A DNA stretch of 64,000 nucleotides, taken from the NCBI GenBank assembly GCA_029718625.1, contig CM056389.1, forward strand, positions 10,171,109-10,235,108, in the 5' to 3' direction. The position numbers and the translations under genes were made by a program. Below the pieces are notes generated by a model. It saw only the letters and a program-made list of their open reading frames with translations. It was not told the DNA's origin and made no database searches. Source of the stretch: Synaphobranchus kaupii (lineage: Eukaryota; Chordata; Actinopteri; Anguilliformes; Synaphobranchidae). Positions 46,601 through 59,600 of the stretch are shown one piece after another (position 1 is the stretch's first letter; every line of letters begins with the position of its first letter).

Positions 46601-49600
46601 ACGGCCATGAAGGAGTACGAAAACAAGTCTCTGGAGGTTTGTGTTCAGATGCTGAACTTGCCTTAGGCAGATGGGGCATGATTTTGCAGTCTCCTTTTTA
46701 AGCATTACTTATTGAGTGATAATTTAAAATCCTTTTGAATTATACACCAGTAAAATGCCACCTGATCACAAGCAATTTTTGTTTTTATGCTTTTTTTTTT
46801 GTTTGAATTTACACTTGGAGTTTCACTTCAGTTTTTCACTTAAGTGACTAACTTTATACATCCCCTTTCTTCAGAAATGATTTGTTTTTTGCTGTGAAAT
46901 CTTTTCAAACCTTGAAACTATGACTGATATGTGTGTGAGTGAGACTGACAGAGCAGGGAAGGAGAGACTGAGTGATGGAGTGGTCCTCCTGCTCTTGGGA
47001 TCTGTGTAAGATTGTCGCAGAACCTTGTGGGCTGACTGGTCCTTGTCTCGGTCCAGGAGCTGAGGCTGGAGGATTACCAGGCTGGCAGGAAGGGTCCCTC
47101 TAACGCCATGGCGGCGGGTGCGGGCGTGCTTTTTGGGGCCCCTGCCGCGGCGACGCCTAGTACCGCTGCCGGGCTTTTTGGCTCGACCGCCACGAACGCC
47201 GGCTTCTCCTTCGGCCAGAACAAAACCACCTTCGGACCCAGTGAGTAAATTTGCATAGGTCCTGCCAATAAACCATATCAACAATTGTCAAATGTTTTCT
47301 TACATTTTTTTAATTATTATTGCGTATACGCCATGCGATGTATTGGCTTTCTTTCGTCTATTTAAAAAAAAATTATAATGCAAAATAATATTTACTTACT
47401 TTTTTTTTTTTTAAGTCATACCTGATGCGGTAGCAAACATCCAAACTTCAGAGGTCACGTGAAATGCTTCCGGGGGGGAATCGCCACTGATACCTATTGG
47501 GTGTTGATAAGGCGGCCAATCGGCAGCAAGGTCGTACAGCATCCATCTGATCATGTGATGTGTCAGTCACAAGGAATCTGCAAGGCCTTATTGCTGAGTG
47601 AAATTCGCATATATTTACATTGCATTATATTTGGGCATTTAGCAGGTGCTGTTACTGCGAGCGACTTGCAGTGGCGTGTACGGTTGCGACCACTATTATT
47701 GGCACCCCTGGTAAAGATGAGTTTAGTTATAGAAAATTCACCGTTTGGTGAATTAGCTTAATCTAACTGAAAAAATTAGGAGAAATCCAACCTTGAATTG
47801 ATTTTATTATGAGAAAAAAAAATCCCTCATCAAGAATTATTTTTAACAAAACCACGTTGGCCACAATTATTGGCCCCCCTGCATTTATATATAGAATAAA
47901 GTAATCATTTTTATTATTTGGTCACATCCTTTGCACGCCATGACTTCCTGATGTCTGTGACCCAACAACACCAAAAGACTCTTGATATCTTATTTTCTGG
48001 TACTCTTACAAGTGATACTATAACGTCTCTGCATTTGAATGGATCTCTATGGGAATTGGGGGGTGGGACTAGATTTAGCTGTAAATTATGCTGGAACAGT
48101 ATGGAATACATGGCTGGTAAAATGGCTAAGTCGTCAAGGGTCTGAGGCATCAAACGAGCCTCAAAACATCACTTCTGCCAGATATGCAGTAGATGTGGAT
48201 GGTTCTCTTCTTTTCTCTTGAACTCTATGGAAAAATAAGTCAGGAGAAGAAACCCTTCAGGTTATCCATCCATATCTACTGTATTTCTGGCAGCAGAGTG
48301 ATGGTTTAAGGCTTGTTTGATACGTCAGACCCTTGACGACTTTTACCAACCATGTATTCCATACTGTTCCAGCATAATTTACAGCTAAATCTAGTCCCCA
48401 CCCCCCAATTCCCATAGAGATCCATTCAAATGCAGAGACGTTATACTATCACTTGTAAGAGTACCAGAAAATAAGATACTCTTTTTTTTTTTCATACTCA
48501 CTTTTTACTCATCTTTACCAGGGGTGCCAATAATAGTGGCCGCAACTGTACAAACATGTTCAGGCATTAAACAAATGATACAAAGGCACCAGTGTCACAG
48601 TCCACAGTGGTAGTCGGTATATAAACATAAACCTAACAATGTCAACTGCTGTAGTAGCAGTCGGATTAAGGAGGATATGGTGCTTTAAGTAGCAAATGGA
48701 TTTGAGGGTTTAGTGTTTCATGTAGAATAATGGGGGGGCATTGAAACCCATAACATGGCTCATTTCACCGCTGCGGGGGTGGGGGTGAGGGGCAGCTTGT
48801 TGTGACCAAGCCAGTGTCTGTGGTTTCCAGGCACAAAGGGATTGTGTAATTAATATGACGAGTGGGAGGAATCTGGCTCCTTTATCCAGGCTCAAAAAAT
48901 AGCTGAAAACCAGGCGTTCGTTCTGCCCATGTCCCTTTGGCGTTTGAGCCGATTGGATTAAGTCCATCGCAACGCTAACGGGAGCTGAATCCGCGTGTGC
49001 TGATTGGTGGAACTGGGAGAATAATGTGTTTCGCCTCACGTTTGAACTTAGTGAAATGCTCTTTAGGGTGCTTGGACCCGAGCATGTGTCCGTATGTTAG
49101 TTTTTTAATACACATAACTTTATACATCCCCTTTCTTCAGAAACGATTAGTTTGTGCTCGGTGTCAATGGATTGCCGGCTAAAATTACAAATGGTATCTT
49201 GTTAAACTGAAGGAGATTTTTGCAGTTGATTTTAGCCCTTTGTACTGTACAGTGAATGAATGAGGTTATTGGATATGTGGATTACAGGGCTCATCTTGTT
49301 CCATCATTGTCTAGAATTTTCTCTATTTAAAATGTTTGTTTTTTTTGGGGGGGGGGGGGGGTTGTCCATCACGTGAATAGGCTCTTGCTTTATTGTACAT
49401 GGTCACTTATTAATAATAATCTGATATTTGGTATTTGTGGGGGTGAATCTGAAAGTGAAATCCCCACACAGTTTGTTCAGATCCCTGACCGTAAGAGCCA
49501 GGGGTCCTTACCCCCCTTCCCTGGAATAATGGCGGGTTTCTGCGGTGTGCGTTTCTCTCCCCTCCAGGTACCGGCGCGTTCGGCACGGCCGCCAGCAGCC

Positions 49601-52600
49601 TGTTTGGCCCACAGCAGCCACAGCAGCAGCAGGCCCAACAGGCCACCAGCCTCTTCAGCAAGCCATTCGGCCAGGCCACCACCACCCCCAACGCCGGCTT
49701 CTCCTTCGGCAACACCAACACCATGGGCCAGGCCAACACCAGCAGCATGGTGAGACTCCGGGGGTCTTCAAACGGAGCGTCTCTGTACGGCAGCCTGGGC
49801 TTGTGATGTATGAGTAGCTGGAGCATGAAATTAACTTTTTCACCTACTGGCCAGAGTGGCTTGTGAATATCACCAGCCGTTTTCAACGTTTTACCAGCTG
49901 TGTTTAACTTTTACAATATAACATAACCTGGGCCCCCCGTTTCCCAAAAGCATCTTGGAGTGTTTTGTGTTTGTACTTCAGTAATTTTATGACTAAAATG
50001 GTACAAATTTACTGACTACATAAAGATAGAGGGAGAAACAGACAAAAAACAAATGACCAAAAACTGTAAGATCTTTACTGTAAGATCCTTTTGGGAAACG
50101 GGGCCCTGGTTGGTTACCAGTCAATGTGGCTGGTAAATATATAAATTACCAGCATTTGGCTGTTAATATAACTAGTGAAAGGGAGAATCTTACGAGCCCA
50201 AGGTGAGATTTGAACCCCGCTCCTCTCACTCGTCCAAAGATTCCAAAGACGAACGCGTTACCAGTCGACTAAAGGCGAAATCGCCGATAGCTAAGGGCAA
50301 CGTCGTTATTTTGAACCTGAGGGTTGCGTCACCGGAGGGTGTTGTCACGGTAACCTGCTACAAGGCCTTCACTTTACTGCGCGTCACATAAAAGTGGGGA
50401 AATTACTTTCAGGGCCTTTGGGCTGCTGAGTGATTGGATTCATTGGCGTAAAAGGGGAGGCGTCTCTTAATGTGGGGAAAGTCAAACTGAGGTAATTTGT
50501 CATACAGATTTATTTTATAGCCTGTCGGAGCCTAGCGGAAATGTTTGTGAGCTCCTACCTGAAGAGGCTACATCTCCTCTGGATGTTTGGCAGTTCCTTT
50601 TGAAGGGATTGTGCTTGATGTTTGGTAATTCCTGTTGGGGAAACCGTTCAATGTTTGGTAGTTCCTTTTGAAGGGACCGTGTTGGATGTTTGGTAGCTCC
50701 TGTTGAAAGGGCTGTGATGAATGTTTGATTGTTCCTATTAAAGAAACCTTTGGATGTTTGGTAGCTCCCGTTGAAGAGACTCCTCCTGTGTTGCAGGGTC
50801 TGTTTGGGAACACTGTAGCGTCCCAGGCCGGCAGTCTGTTCGGGACCGTGGCCAACACCAGTACGGCCACCGCCTTCGGCACAGGCACCGGACTCTTCGG
50901 CCAAACCAACACCGGTTTTGGCGCCGCGGGCACACAGGTAACCTCATCGCACCACCACACCATCGGCTTTAATCAGGGCCGCAAAACTTCTGAATTACCC
51001 CCCTTTCAGTTGAAAGGTACCTTTTTGGTCTCTAGTTAAACAATCTGTTCCCTGTAATGCACGTCTGTACCCAAATTGAGTTCTGGCATTTTTAGGCTGC
51101 AGCAATGAAACTGATGAAGTGATCAGGGGTGTATTTCAGAGTTCGCTGGATAACTGCACTGAGCAAAACCCGGAACATGGCCTAGAGTCAAAAGAGCTTT
51201 TCTAGGTTTTACTCGGTGCAGTTATCCAGCCAACTCCGTAATCCTGCTTTGCGAAATACCCCCCTGGCCAACTGTGAAGTGCTGTGTGACAACGTTCTTG
51301 TAAATGACGTTGTGTATAAAAACAAGGATTGGTTAATTGATCAGTCATCGTCTGAAAAAGTTTCCTCACTTTGCTGTTTTGCCTCCTGAAATGTGATTGC
51401 CGTGAAGATAGAATTATCTCTCTTGTTCCACAGAACTTGTTCGGCAACAAGCCGGCCGGGTTTGGCGCCACCACCACCAGCGCCCCCTCCTTTGGCACGG
51501 GCACCGGCCTGTTTGGGAATAAACCCACTCTCACCTTAGGTACTAACGCCAACCCCTCCAGCTTCGGTGAGTGTTTGCCTCCGTGTTGACCCACTTCTTC
51601 AGAATGCCCCCATCCTCTAGCACTACCGTCCTGAAATAGTTCAGGTCATGGTAATTTTCTGTTATATTTTTGCGGTTTCATGTTTCTCCTCTCACGGGTT
51701 GTATTTAGATGTATGCATGCATTTATAACGGGTACTTTTGTACTTGCTTAGCACAATTAACTTGTTGCTAGTTTTCTCGTGACGTTTCGTCTTTGCTCTC
51801 GGAATGTTGTTCGCCAGGTGTGGCACTATTGCTCATAGTAATCGGGGTGAATGCAAGTTATGTTTCTTGTACGTTTTAAGTTCTGACTAAGAGCATCTGC
51901 TAATGAATGCAGTCTAATGTGTAGTGGTAAAACCTGTGTGGAGTGCAGGTTTTTAAAAGATTGTGACCATTGTGGTTGATTTTACCAGGTTTTGAAGATC
52001 GTTATGTTGTGGCTTGTTTTGGCAGGTTTTGAAGATCGTTGCTATGTTGTGGCTGTTTTTAGCTGTTTATCATTGCTGATGTGCTGTGGCCGGTTTTACC
52101 CGGTTTTGAAAAGCTTGTTGCTGTGTTCGGGCTGGTTTTCTCAGGTTCTGATATGGTTATGAATGTGTTGTGGCTGGTTTTAGCAAGTTTTAAAGTTGTT
52201 GTGGATGTGTTGTGGCGGGTTTTAGCCGGTTTTTAAATGAACGTGCCCATGTTTTAGGAGATTTTGATATGATCGTGGTTGTGTTGTGGTGGGTTTAAGC
52301 AGGTATTGAGATCATCACAGCTGTGTTGTCAAAACCTGTTTTAGCAGGTTTTGAAATAATCGTGGCTGTGTTTTGGTTGGTTTTTAGCAGGTTTTGAAAG
52401 TTTCCTGGCTGTGTATTGGCTGGTTTTAGTTGGCACTATTGGGTATTGAAATTCCTTTATGGTACCGACAGAATTGCTGTGATACCACCGAGTATGTCAT
52501 TCGGTGACACGTTACGTTTCTTGTGCGTTTTAAGTTCTGACTAAGAGTGTCTGCTAAATGAATGCAATCTAATGTGTAGTGGTAAAACCTGTTTGTGTGG

Positions 52601-55600
52601 AGTGCAGGTTTTTAAAAGATTGTGACCGTTGTGGTTGATTTTACCAAGTTTTGAAGATCGTTGCTATGTTGTGGCTCGTTTTGGCAGGTTTTGAAGATCG
52701 TTGCTATGTTGTGGCTCGTTTTGGCAGGTTTTGAAGATCGTTGCTATGTTGTGGCTCGTTTTGAAGATCGTTGCTATGTTGTGGCTCGTTTCGGCAGGTT
52801 TTGAAGATCGTTATGTTGTGGCTGTTTATAGCAGGTTTTCAAATTATTGCAGCTGTGTTGTGGCCAATTTTATCTGTTGTTCATATCATTGCTGCTGTGC
52901 TGTGGCTGGTTTTAGTCAGTTTTGAAAAGCTTGTTGCTGTGTTCAGGCTGGTTTTCTCAGGTTTTGATATGGTTATGAATGTGTTGTGGCTGGTTTTAGC
53001 AAGTTTTGAAATTGTTGTGGATGTGTTGTGGCGGGTTTTACAGTTTTGAAATTAATGTGGCCATGTTTTAGGACATTTTGATACATGGTTGTGTTGTGGC
53101 TGGTTTAAGCAGGTATTGAGATCATCACAGCTGTGTTGTCAAAACCTGTTTTAGCAGGTTTTGAAATAATCGTGGCAGTGTTTTGGTTGGTTTTTAGCAG
53201 GTTTTGAAAGTTTCCTGGCTGTGTATTGGCTGGTTTTAGTTGGCACTATTGGGTATTGAAATTCCTTTATGGTACTGACAGAATTGCTGTGATACCACGA
53301 GTATGTCATTCGTGACAAGCTGTCATAACTCATGTCGTAGGTACACAAGAAAAAGACAACACTAACATTACTTCTGTTGCGGGGCTCTGTGTGTTTTGAG
53401 ATACAAGTTAAGTGTCGCGTCGCCAAAATGTCTCTAAAGAGATCTAAAGCATGGCTTCATTTTTCCAGAATTGATGGCAGTAAAGCGTATTGCAATATAT
53501 GCTCTAAGGGAATCTCTACAAAAAGCGGCAGCACTTCAAATTTATTGAGGCATTTGACTGTGCACGGCATAGATTTAACAGCAGGTAGCTAACATAACTT
53601 GTAATGTTAGATGCCTGGCATGGTTGTATAACTTGGCCCTGTAATGAGGTGGTCAGATTCACAGAGAATTGTGTGAATATTTGCTTCGGCTGCCAATCAA
53701 TGCCATTCCCAGTGCGAATAAACGGCATCATTTCCGGTCAAGGTCAACTATGTTGGTCAACCACGTTGACCTTTGACCCGCAAATTTGTAATATCAGCTA
53801 ATTGAAACGCTTCTTTCATTCCCTTGACGCAATTCAAAATGGTGGTGTCGCTCATTCTGGCTGTGTCCCACTCCCAGTATTCTCTGCTGTACAACACCTC
53901 TGTCCAAAACTACACTATTTTGAAAAGTCCGCTGCGAAATGGGTCTTCATGGTACGTTACATTTCTGTAGAGGTTTTAAAGTTAGCTGATGATTTATTGC
54001 TAACTAGCATTCAATGCATCACAGCCCAAGGGTAGCTAGCTACTTAGTTACCATTCAGCTGTGAAGCATTAATGCTACCTATGAAGAGCTATTAGCTGCA
54101 ATTGTCAAGTAACTTTGCAGTAGTTCCGAGAAACTAATTTCAACTTGTGAAAGAGAAGTTCTTAAAAGCTTGCATCTTCTCTTTAGAAAGTATCTCTCCG
54201 ATAGCTAATCTGCTAACCAACCTCTGAAAAATGACTCCCTCTCGCCCAAACTATATCACGTCATGTACTTTATTGCTGCAAAAAGCAGAGAGTGAAGCAT
54301 ATATCTGCACAATTTTCTATGATTGTGACCGCCCCATAATTGCTGTTGTGACTTAGACCGGGCCCCATGTAACACGTTTATAGGCAGCTAAATCAAAAGC
54401 TGAAATGTATTCAGATTGAAAGTAATCGTGAAGTATCGTTCAGGAACCGGTATCGATATCAAATTTTTTGAATGATACCCAGCCCTAGTTTTAGTTTTGA
54501 AAGTATCGTGGCTGTGTATTGGCTGGATTTAGTAGCTTTTGAAAATATTGTAGCTGTGTATTGGCTGGTTTTAGTAGGTTTTGAAAATATCGTAGCTATG
54601 TATTGGCTGGTTTTAGTAGATTTTGAAAATATTCTAGCTCTGTATTGGCTGGTTGTTACTAGATTTTGAAAGTATGGTGGCTGTGCTCTGGCTTGTTTTA
54701 GCAGGCTTTGGCGCAAACCCAGCTGGTGGGAGCCTTTTCGGAAACAAAACTGCCGCGGGAGGACTGGGTGCCGGCCTCGGGGCAGGATTTGGAGCTGGTA
54801 CGTTCAGGAGTATAAGAAGAAAATATATAATGGCATCACAGCTCATAGTTATAAATATAAAGTTCAAAGTAAGATCCAGAAATGGAACGTAAATGGATTT
54901 GCAGCATAAACCCAGGGGGGTTTAACTCCAGTCCTGGTGGGCGGCAGTGTCTGTAGGTTTAACTCCTGTCCTGGAGAGCCGCATGTGTCTACAGGTTTAA
55001 CTCCAGTCCTGGAGGGCTGCAGTGTCTGCAGGTTTAACTCCAGTCCTGGAGGGCTGCAGTGTCTGCAGGTTTAACTCCAGCCCTGAAGGGCTGCAGTGTC
55101 TGCAGGTGTAACTCCAGTCCTGGAGGGCCACAGTGTCTGCAGGTTTAACTCCAGTCCTGGAGGGCCACAGTGTCTGCAGGTTTAACTCCAGTTCTGGGGG
55201 GCCACAGTGTCTGCAGGTTGAACTCCAGTTCTGGAGGTCCACAATGTCTGCAGGGTTAACACCAGCCCTGAAGGGCTGCAGTGTCTGCAGGTCTAACTCC
55301 AGTCCTGGAGGGCCGCAGTGTCTGCGGGTTTAACTCCAGTCCTGGAGGGCCGCAGTGTCTGTTGGGTTAAATCTAGTCCTGGAGGACCGCAGTGTCTGCA
55401 GGTGTTTGTGGTTTCTTTTCAGTTGCCAACCAATTTAGGCCTTGAGAACAAGATGTGTGGATTGCCTAGCCAGTCAATAACTTAAATTTAATCACAAGTG
55501 CTGAAACGCACCAAAAATCAGCAGGACTGCAGCCTGTCTAGGTCTTTCACCTCTGCATTATCGGAATGCAGCTAGAGCTGTCTGCTATGAGCTCTGTTCT

Positions 55601-55893
55601 ACTCAAGATCCAAAGGGGAGAAACAGGCAGACCCTTAAGTGATTTTGTTTGTGTCTGTCTGTGTTCTGCAGCCGTGGGCGCGGGACAGACGTCTCTGTTC
55701 GGGAACACCCAGAACAAGCTGGGGTCCGCTCTGGGCACGGTGGGAGCATTTGGGGCCCCTGGGTTCAGTACTGGCACCAGCGCCCTAGGGTATGGGGCCC
55801 CGCAGCAGCCTGTCGGTAAGTATGGGCCCCCGACCCGCCGTGCCGTAAACCCGCCAAACCTGTGTGTGCTGTTCCTCTGGAGTGTGTGTCCTG

Positions 55894-55946
<53 letters not shown>

Positions 55947-56444
55947 CATTAGCCATTTCATCAGTAGGATGTTTTTTGTTGTTGTTGCATTTGTCAGGAT
56001 TGTGTCCTTTACATAGATTTTCACAAGCTCCCCAATGGCCGGCTACTTTTATATAGTTATGTTTTCATACAGTGCATGTATTGAAGGTTTGCTAGTTAAA
56101 GAATGAATGTCATGATGATGTCATTGGCACAGTTTTGTCTCCCCATTGCCCGCACCTTAAGCTGGCTACTTTGCTCTCCTGGCTAATTTGGGGAACCCCC
56201 AGTACAGGGTGCACTCATTGTAGGGTGACCCACTGTGCATTGAGGGTGATCTCCGAACAGGTGTTGCCATTATAATCATCATGTCCATGTGTCTGTTGCT
56301 CAGCTCTGACGGACTCCAACACGGCGGCCCAGCAGGCCGTGCTGCAGCAGCAGATAAACGCTCTGGCCTACGCGCCTTTCGGGGACTCGCCCCTCTTCAG
56401 GAACCCCCTGTCTGACCCCAAGAAGAAGGAGGAGGTGAGATACC

Positions 56445-56506
<62 letters not shown>

Positions 56507-56507
56507 T

Positions 56508-56568
<61 letters not shown>

Positions 56569-56599
56569 TGTGTCTGTGTCTGTGTCTGTGTCTGTGTCT

Positions 56600-56643
<44 letters not shown>

Positions 56644-59600
56644 CCCAATAGTCCCAGTTTTTTTTTTTTCCCCTCGTGCTCATTTTAATGTCCTCCCCGC
56701 CCACAGCGTCTCAAACCCACCAATCCGGCGGCCCAGAAGGCTCTGACCACGCCCACTCACTACAAGCTGACGCCCCGGCCGGCCACCAGGGTGCGCCCCA
56801 AGGCCCTGAGCTCCTCTGGCTCCTCCAAGTCCCAGCTGTTCGACGGGCTGGACGACGACGAGCCCTCCCTTACCAACGGCTCCTTCATGCCCAGGTAAGC
56901 AGCAAAGCGCTGGCCTTCTGTTCTCTGCGGTGCTCCAGTGGACGTTAAACTGACAGCAGTGCAGTGGACCTGCAGGTTAGCAGTTGGCTAACTTCACTCC
57001 AGTGGACGTTAAACTGAAAGGCAGTGCAGTGGACCTGCAGGTTAGCATTTGGCTAACTTCACTCCAGTGGACGTTGAACTGAAAGGCAGTGCAGTGGACC
57101 TGCAGGTTAGCAGTTGGCTAACTTCACTCCAGTGGACGTTAAACTGAAAGGCAGTGCAGTGGACCTGCAGGTTAGCAGTTGGCTAACTTCACTCCAGTGG
57201 ACGTTAAACTGAAAGGCAGTGCAGTGGACCTGCAGGTTTAGGAGTTGGCTAACTTCACTCCAGTGGACGTTAAACTGAAAGGCAGTGCAGTGGGCCTGCA
57301 GGTTAGCAGTTGGCTAACTTCACTCCAGTGGACGTTAAACTGAAAGGCAGTGCAGTGGACCTGCAGGTTAGCAGTTGGCTAACTTCACTCCAGTGGACGT
57401 TAAACTGAAAGGCAGTGCAGTGGACCTGGAGGTTAGCAGTTGGCTAACTTCACTCCAGTGGACGTTAAACTGAAAGGCAGTGCAGTGGACCTGCAGGTTA
57501 GCAGTTGGCTAACTTCACTCCAGTGGACGTTAAACTGAAAGGCAGTGCAGTGGGCCTGCAGGTTAGCAGTTGGCTAACTTCACTCCAGTGGACGTTAAAC
57601 TGAAAGGCAGTGCAGTGGGCCTGCAGGTTAGCAGTTGGCTAACTCCTCTCCAGTGTATACTCCAGGAATATTTGGCAAAAACGAGTCCTAACCCCCCCCC
57701 CCCAAAAAAAAGCGAGATGTGTGGACAGCGATTCTGTGTCCTGTTCCCTTGTGACTGGGACGGGTTTCTGAATGTGTCGCCCCAGTGGAAACCCCTGCGG
57801 TACAAATTAAACCTGTGGGAGACTTGAGATCTGTGTGTGTCTCCCGTTCGTCCCCACAGGAAGAGCATAAAGAAGCTGGTGCTGAAGAACCTGAACAGCA
57901 GTAGCCTGTACTCCCCTGTGAGCAGGGAGGCTGAGGACCTGGCGTCCCCCGCAGAGTACCCCGAGAACGGGCTGAGGTGAGACCCCCACTCTCTGCCCCC
58001 CCGGCCACTATCTATCCAGCGCACTCTGCCCCGCCCACTATCTCTCCGGCACACTCAGCCCCGCCCACTATCTCTCCGGCACACTCAGCCCCGCCCACTA
58101 TCTCTCTGGCGCACTCAGCCCCGCCCACTATCTATCCAGCGCACTCTGCCCCGCCCACTATCTATCCAGCGCACTCAGCCCCGCCCACTATCTATCCAGC
58201 GCACTCTGCCCCGCCCACTATCTATCCAGCGCACTCAGCCCCGCCCACTATCTATCCAGCGCACTCTGCCCCGCCCACTATCTATCCAGCGCACTCAGCC
58301 CCGCCCACTATCTATCCAGCGCACTCTGCCCCGCCCACACACTCCCTTTCCTGCTTTCATTCTCACTACGTTTCTAAGTTGTTATCCAGTGCGTCTTCAG
58401 CAGCTTACATTCCTTATACAAGCAATCCAGTTATAGCTGGACCTTTTACTGAGGAAATTCAGGTTTAATTACCTTCCTCAAGGGTACAATGGCAGTGTCC
58501 CACCTGGGATTCAACCCTGCAAACTTCGGAGTTAACGAGCACGGTTCCCCAGTTCCCTAATCGCTGTGCTACACAAGCGTCAGTGTGCTTCTGCCTGGGT
58601 TTGTGCTTTTAGAGGCACGGGCGGTGAAATCCCCTCCTGGTAACCAGAAACCTGCCTGCCCTGCGTGAGTTCGTACTGACAGGAATTTCACTTCCTCTTT
58701 TACTGGGCTACATGTTCAGCCTCAGTGAGGTTGTGTTTCACATTCCGGGGTATTGCCGGGTTCCTTGTTTTTGATTCTTGGAACTTTCCTAAACTCGAAT
58801 AGTTGCATGGAATGGACATAGACATGGACATTACAGACTAACACACACACAGACCCCTCATACACACAAACACGGAATTTCATCATGATTCTGTCCTTGT
58901 TTTTCTTCCTTGCCCCCTCAGTGTTGACGCAGTTGAGCGTTGAGTTCATCCTCATATAAATACATTGAATGTTCAGGCTCCAGTCTTAACACTTGGGTGG
59001 TAATAACACCGTCGCACTCGCGCGAGCCCTTCATTGCGTTATATACTGCGCTACATTGCGTTATATACTGCGCTACATTGCGTTATATACTGCGCTACAT
59101 TGCGTTATATACAGCCCTTCATTGCGTTATATACAGCCCTTCATTGCGTTATATACTGCGCTACATTGCGTTATATACAGCGCTACATTGCGTTATATAC
59201 AGCGCTACATTGCGTTATATACAGCGCTACATTGCGTTATATACAGCGCTACATTGCGTTATATACAGCGCTACATTGCGTTATATACAGCGCTACATTG
59301 CGTTATATACAGCGCTACATTGCGTTATATACAGCGCTACATTGCGTTATATACAGCGCTACATTGCGTTATATACAGCGCTACATTGTGTTATATACAG
59401 CGCTACATTGTGTTATATACAGCGCTACATTGTGTTATATACAGCGCTACATTGTGTTATATACAGCGCTACATTGTGTTATATACAGCCCTTCATTGCG
59501 TTATATACAGCGCTACATTGCGTTATATACAGCGCTACATTGCGTTATATACAGCGCTACATTGCGTTATATACAGCGCTACATTGCGTTATATACTGCG

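Noticed and set aside
50190..50290. Functional tRNA gene on the minus strand
   Set aside because: Box A-like and box B-like motifs are present, but the anticodon arm is an over-long hairpin and the acceptor stem does not pair.
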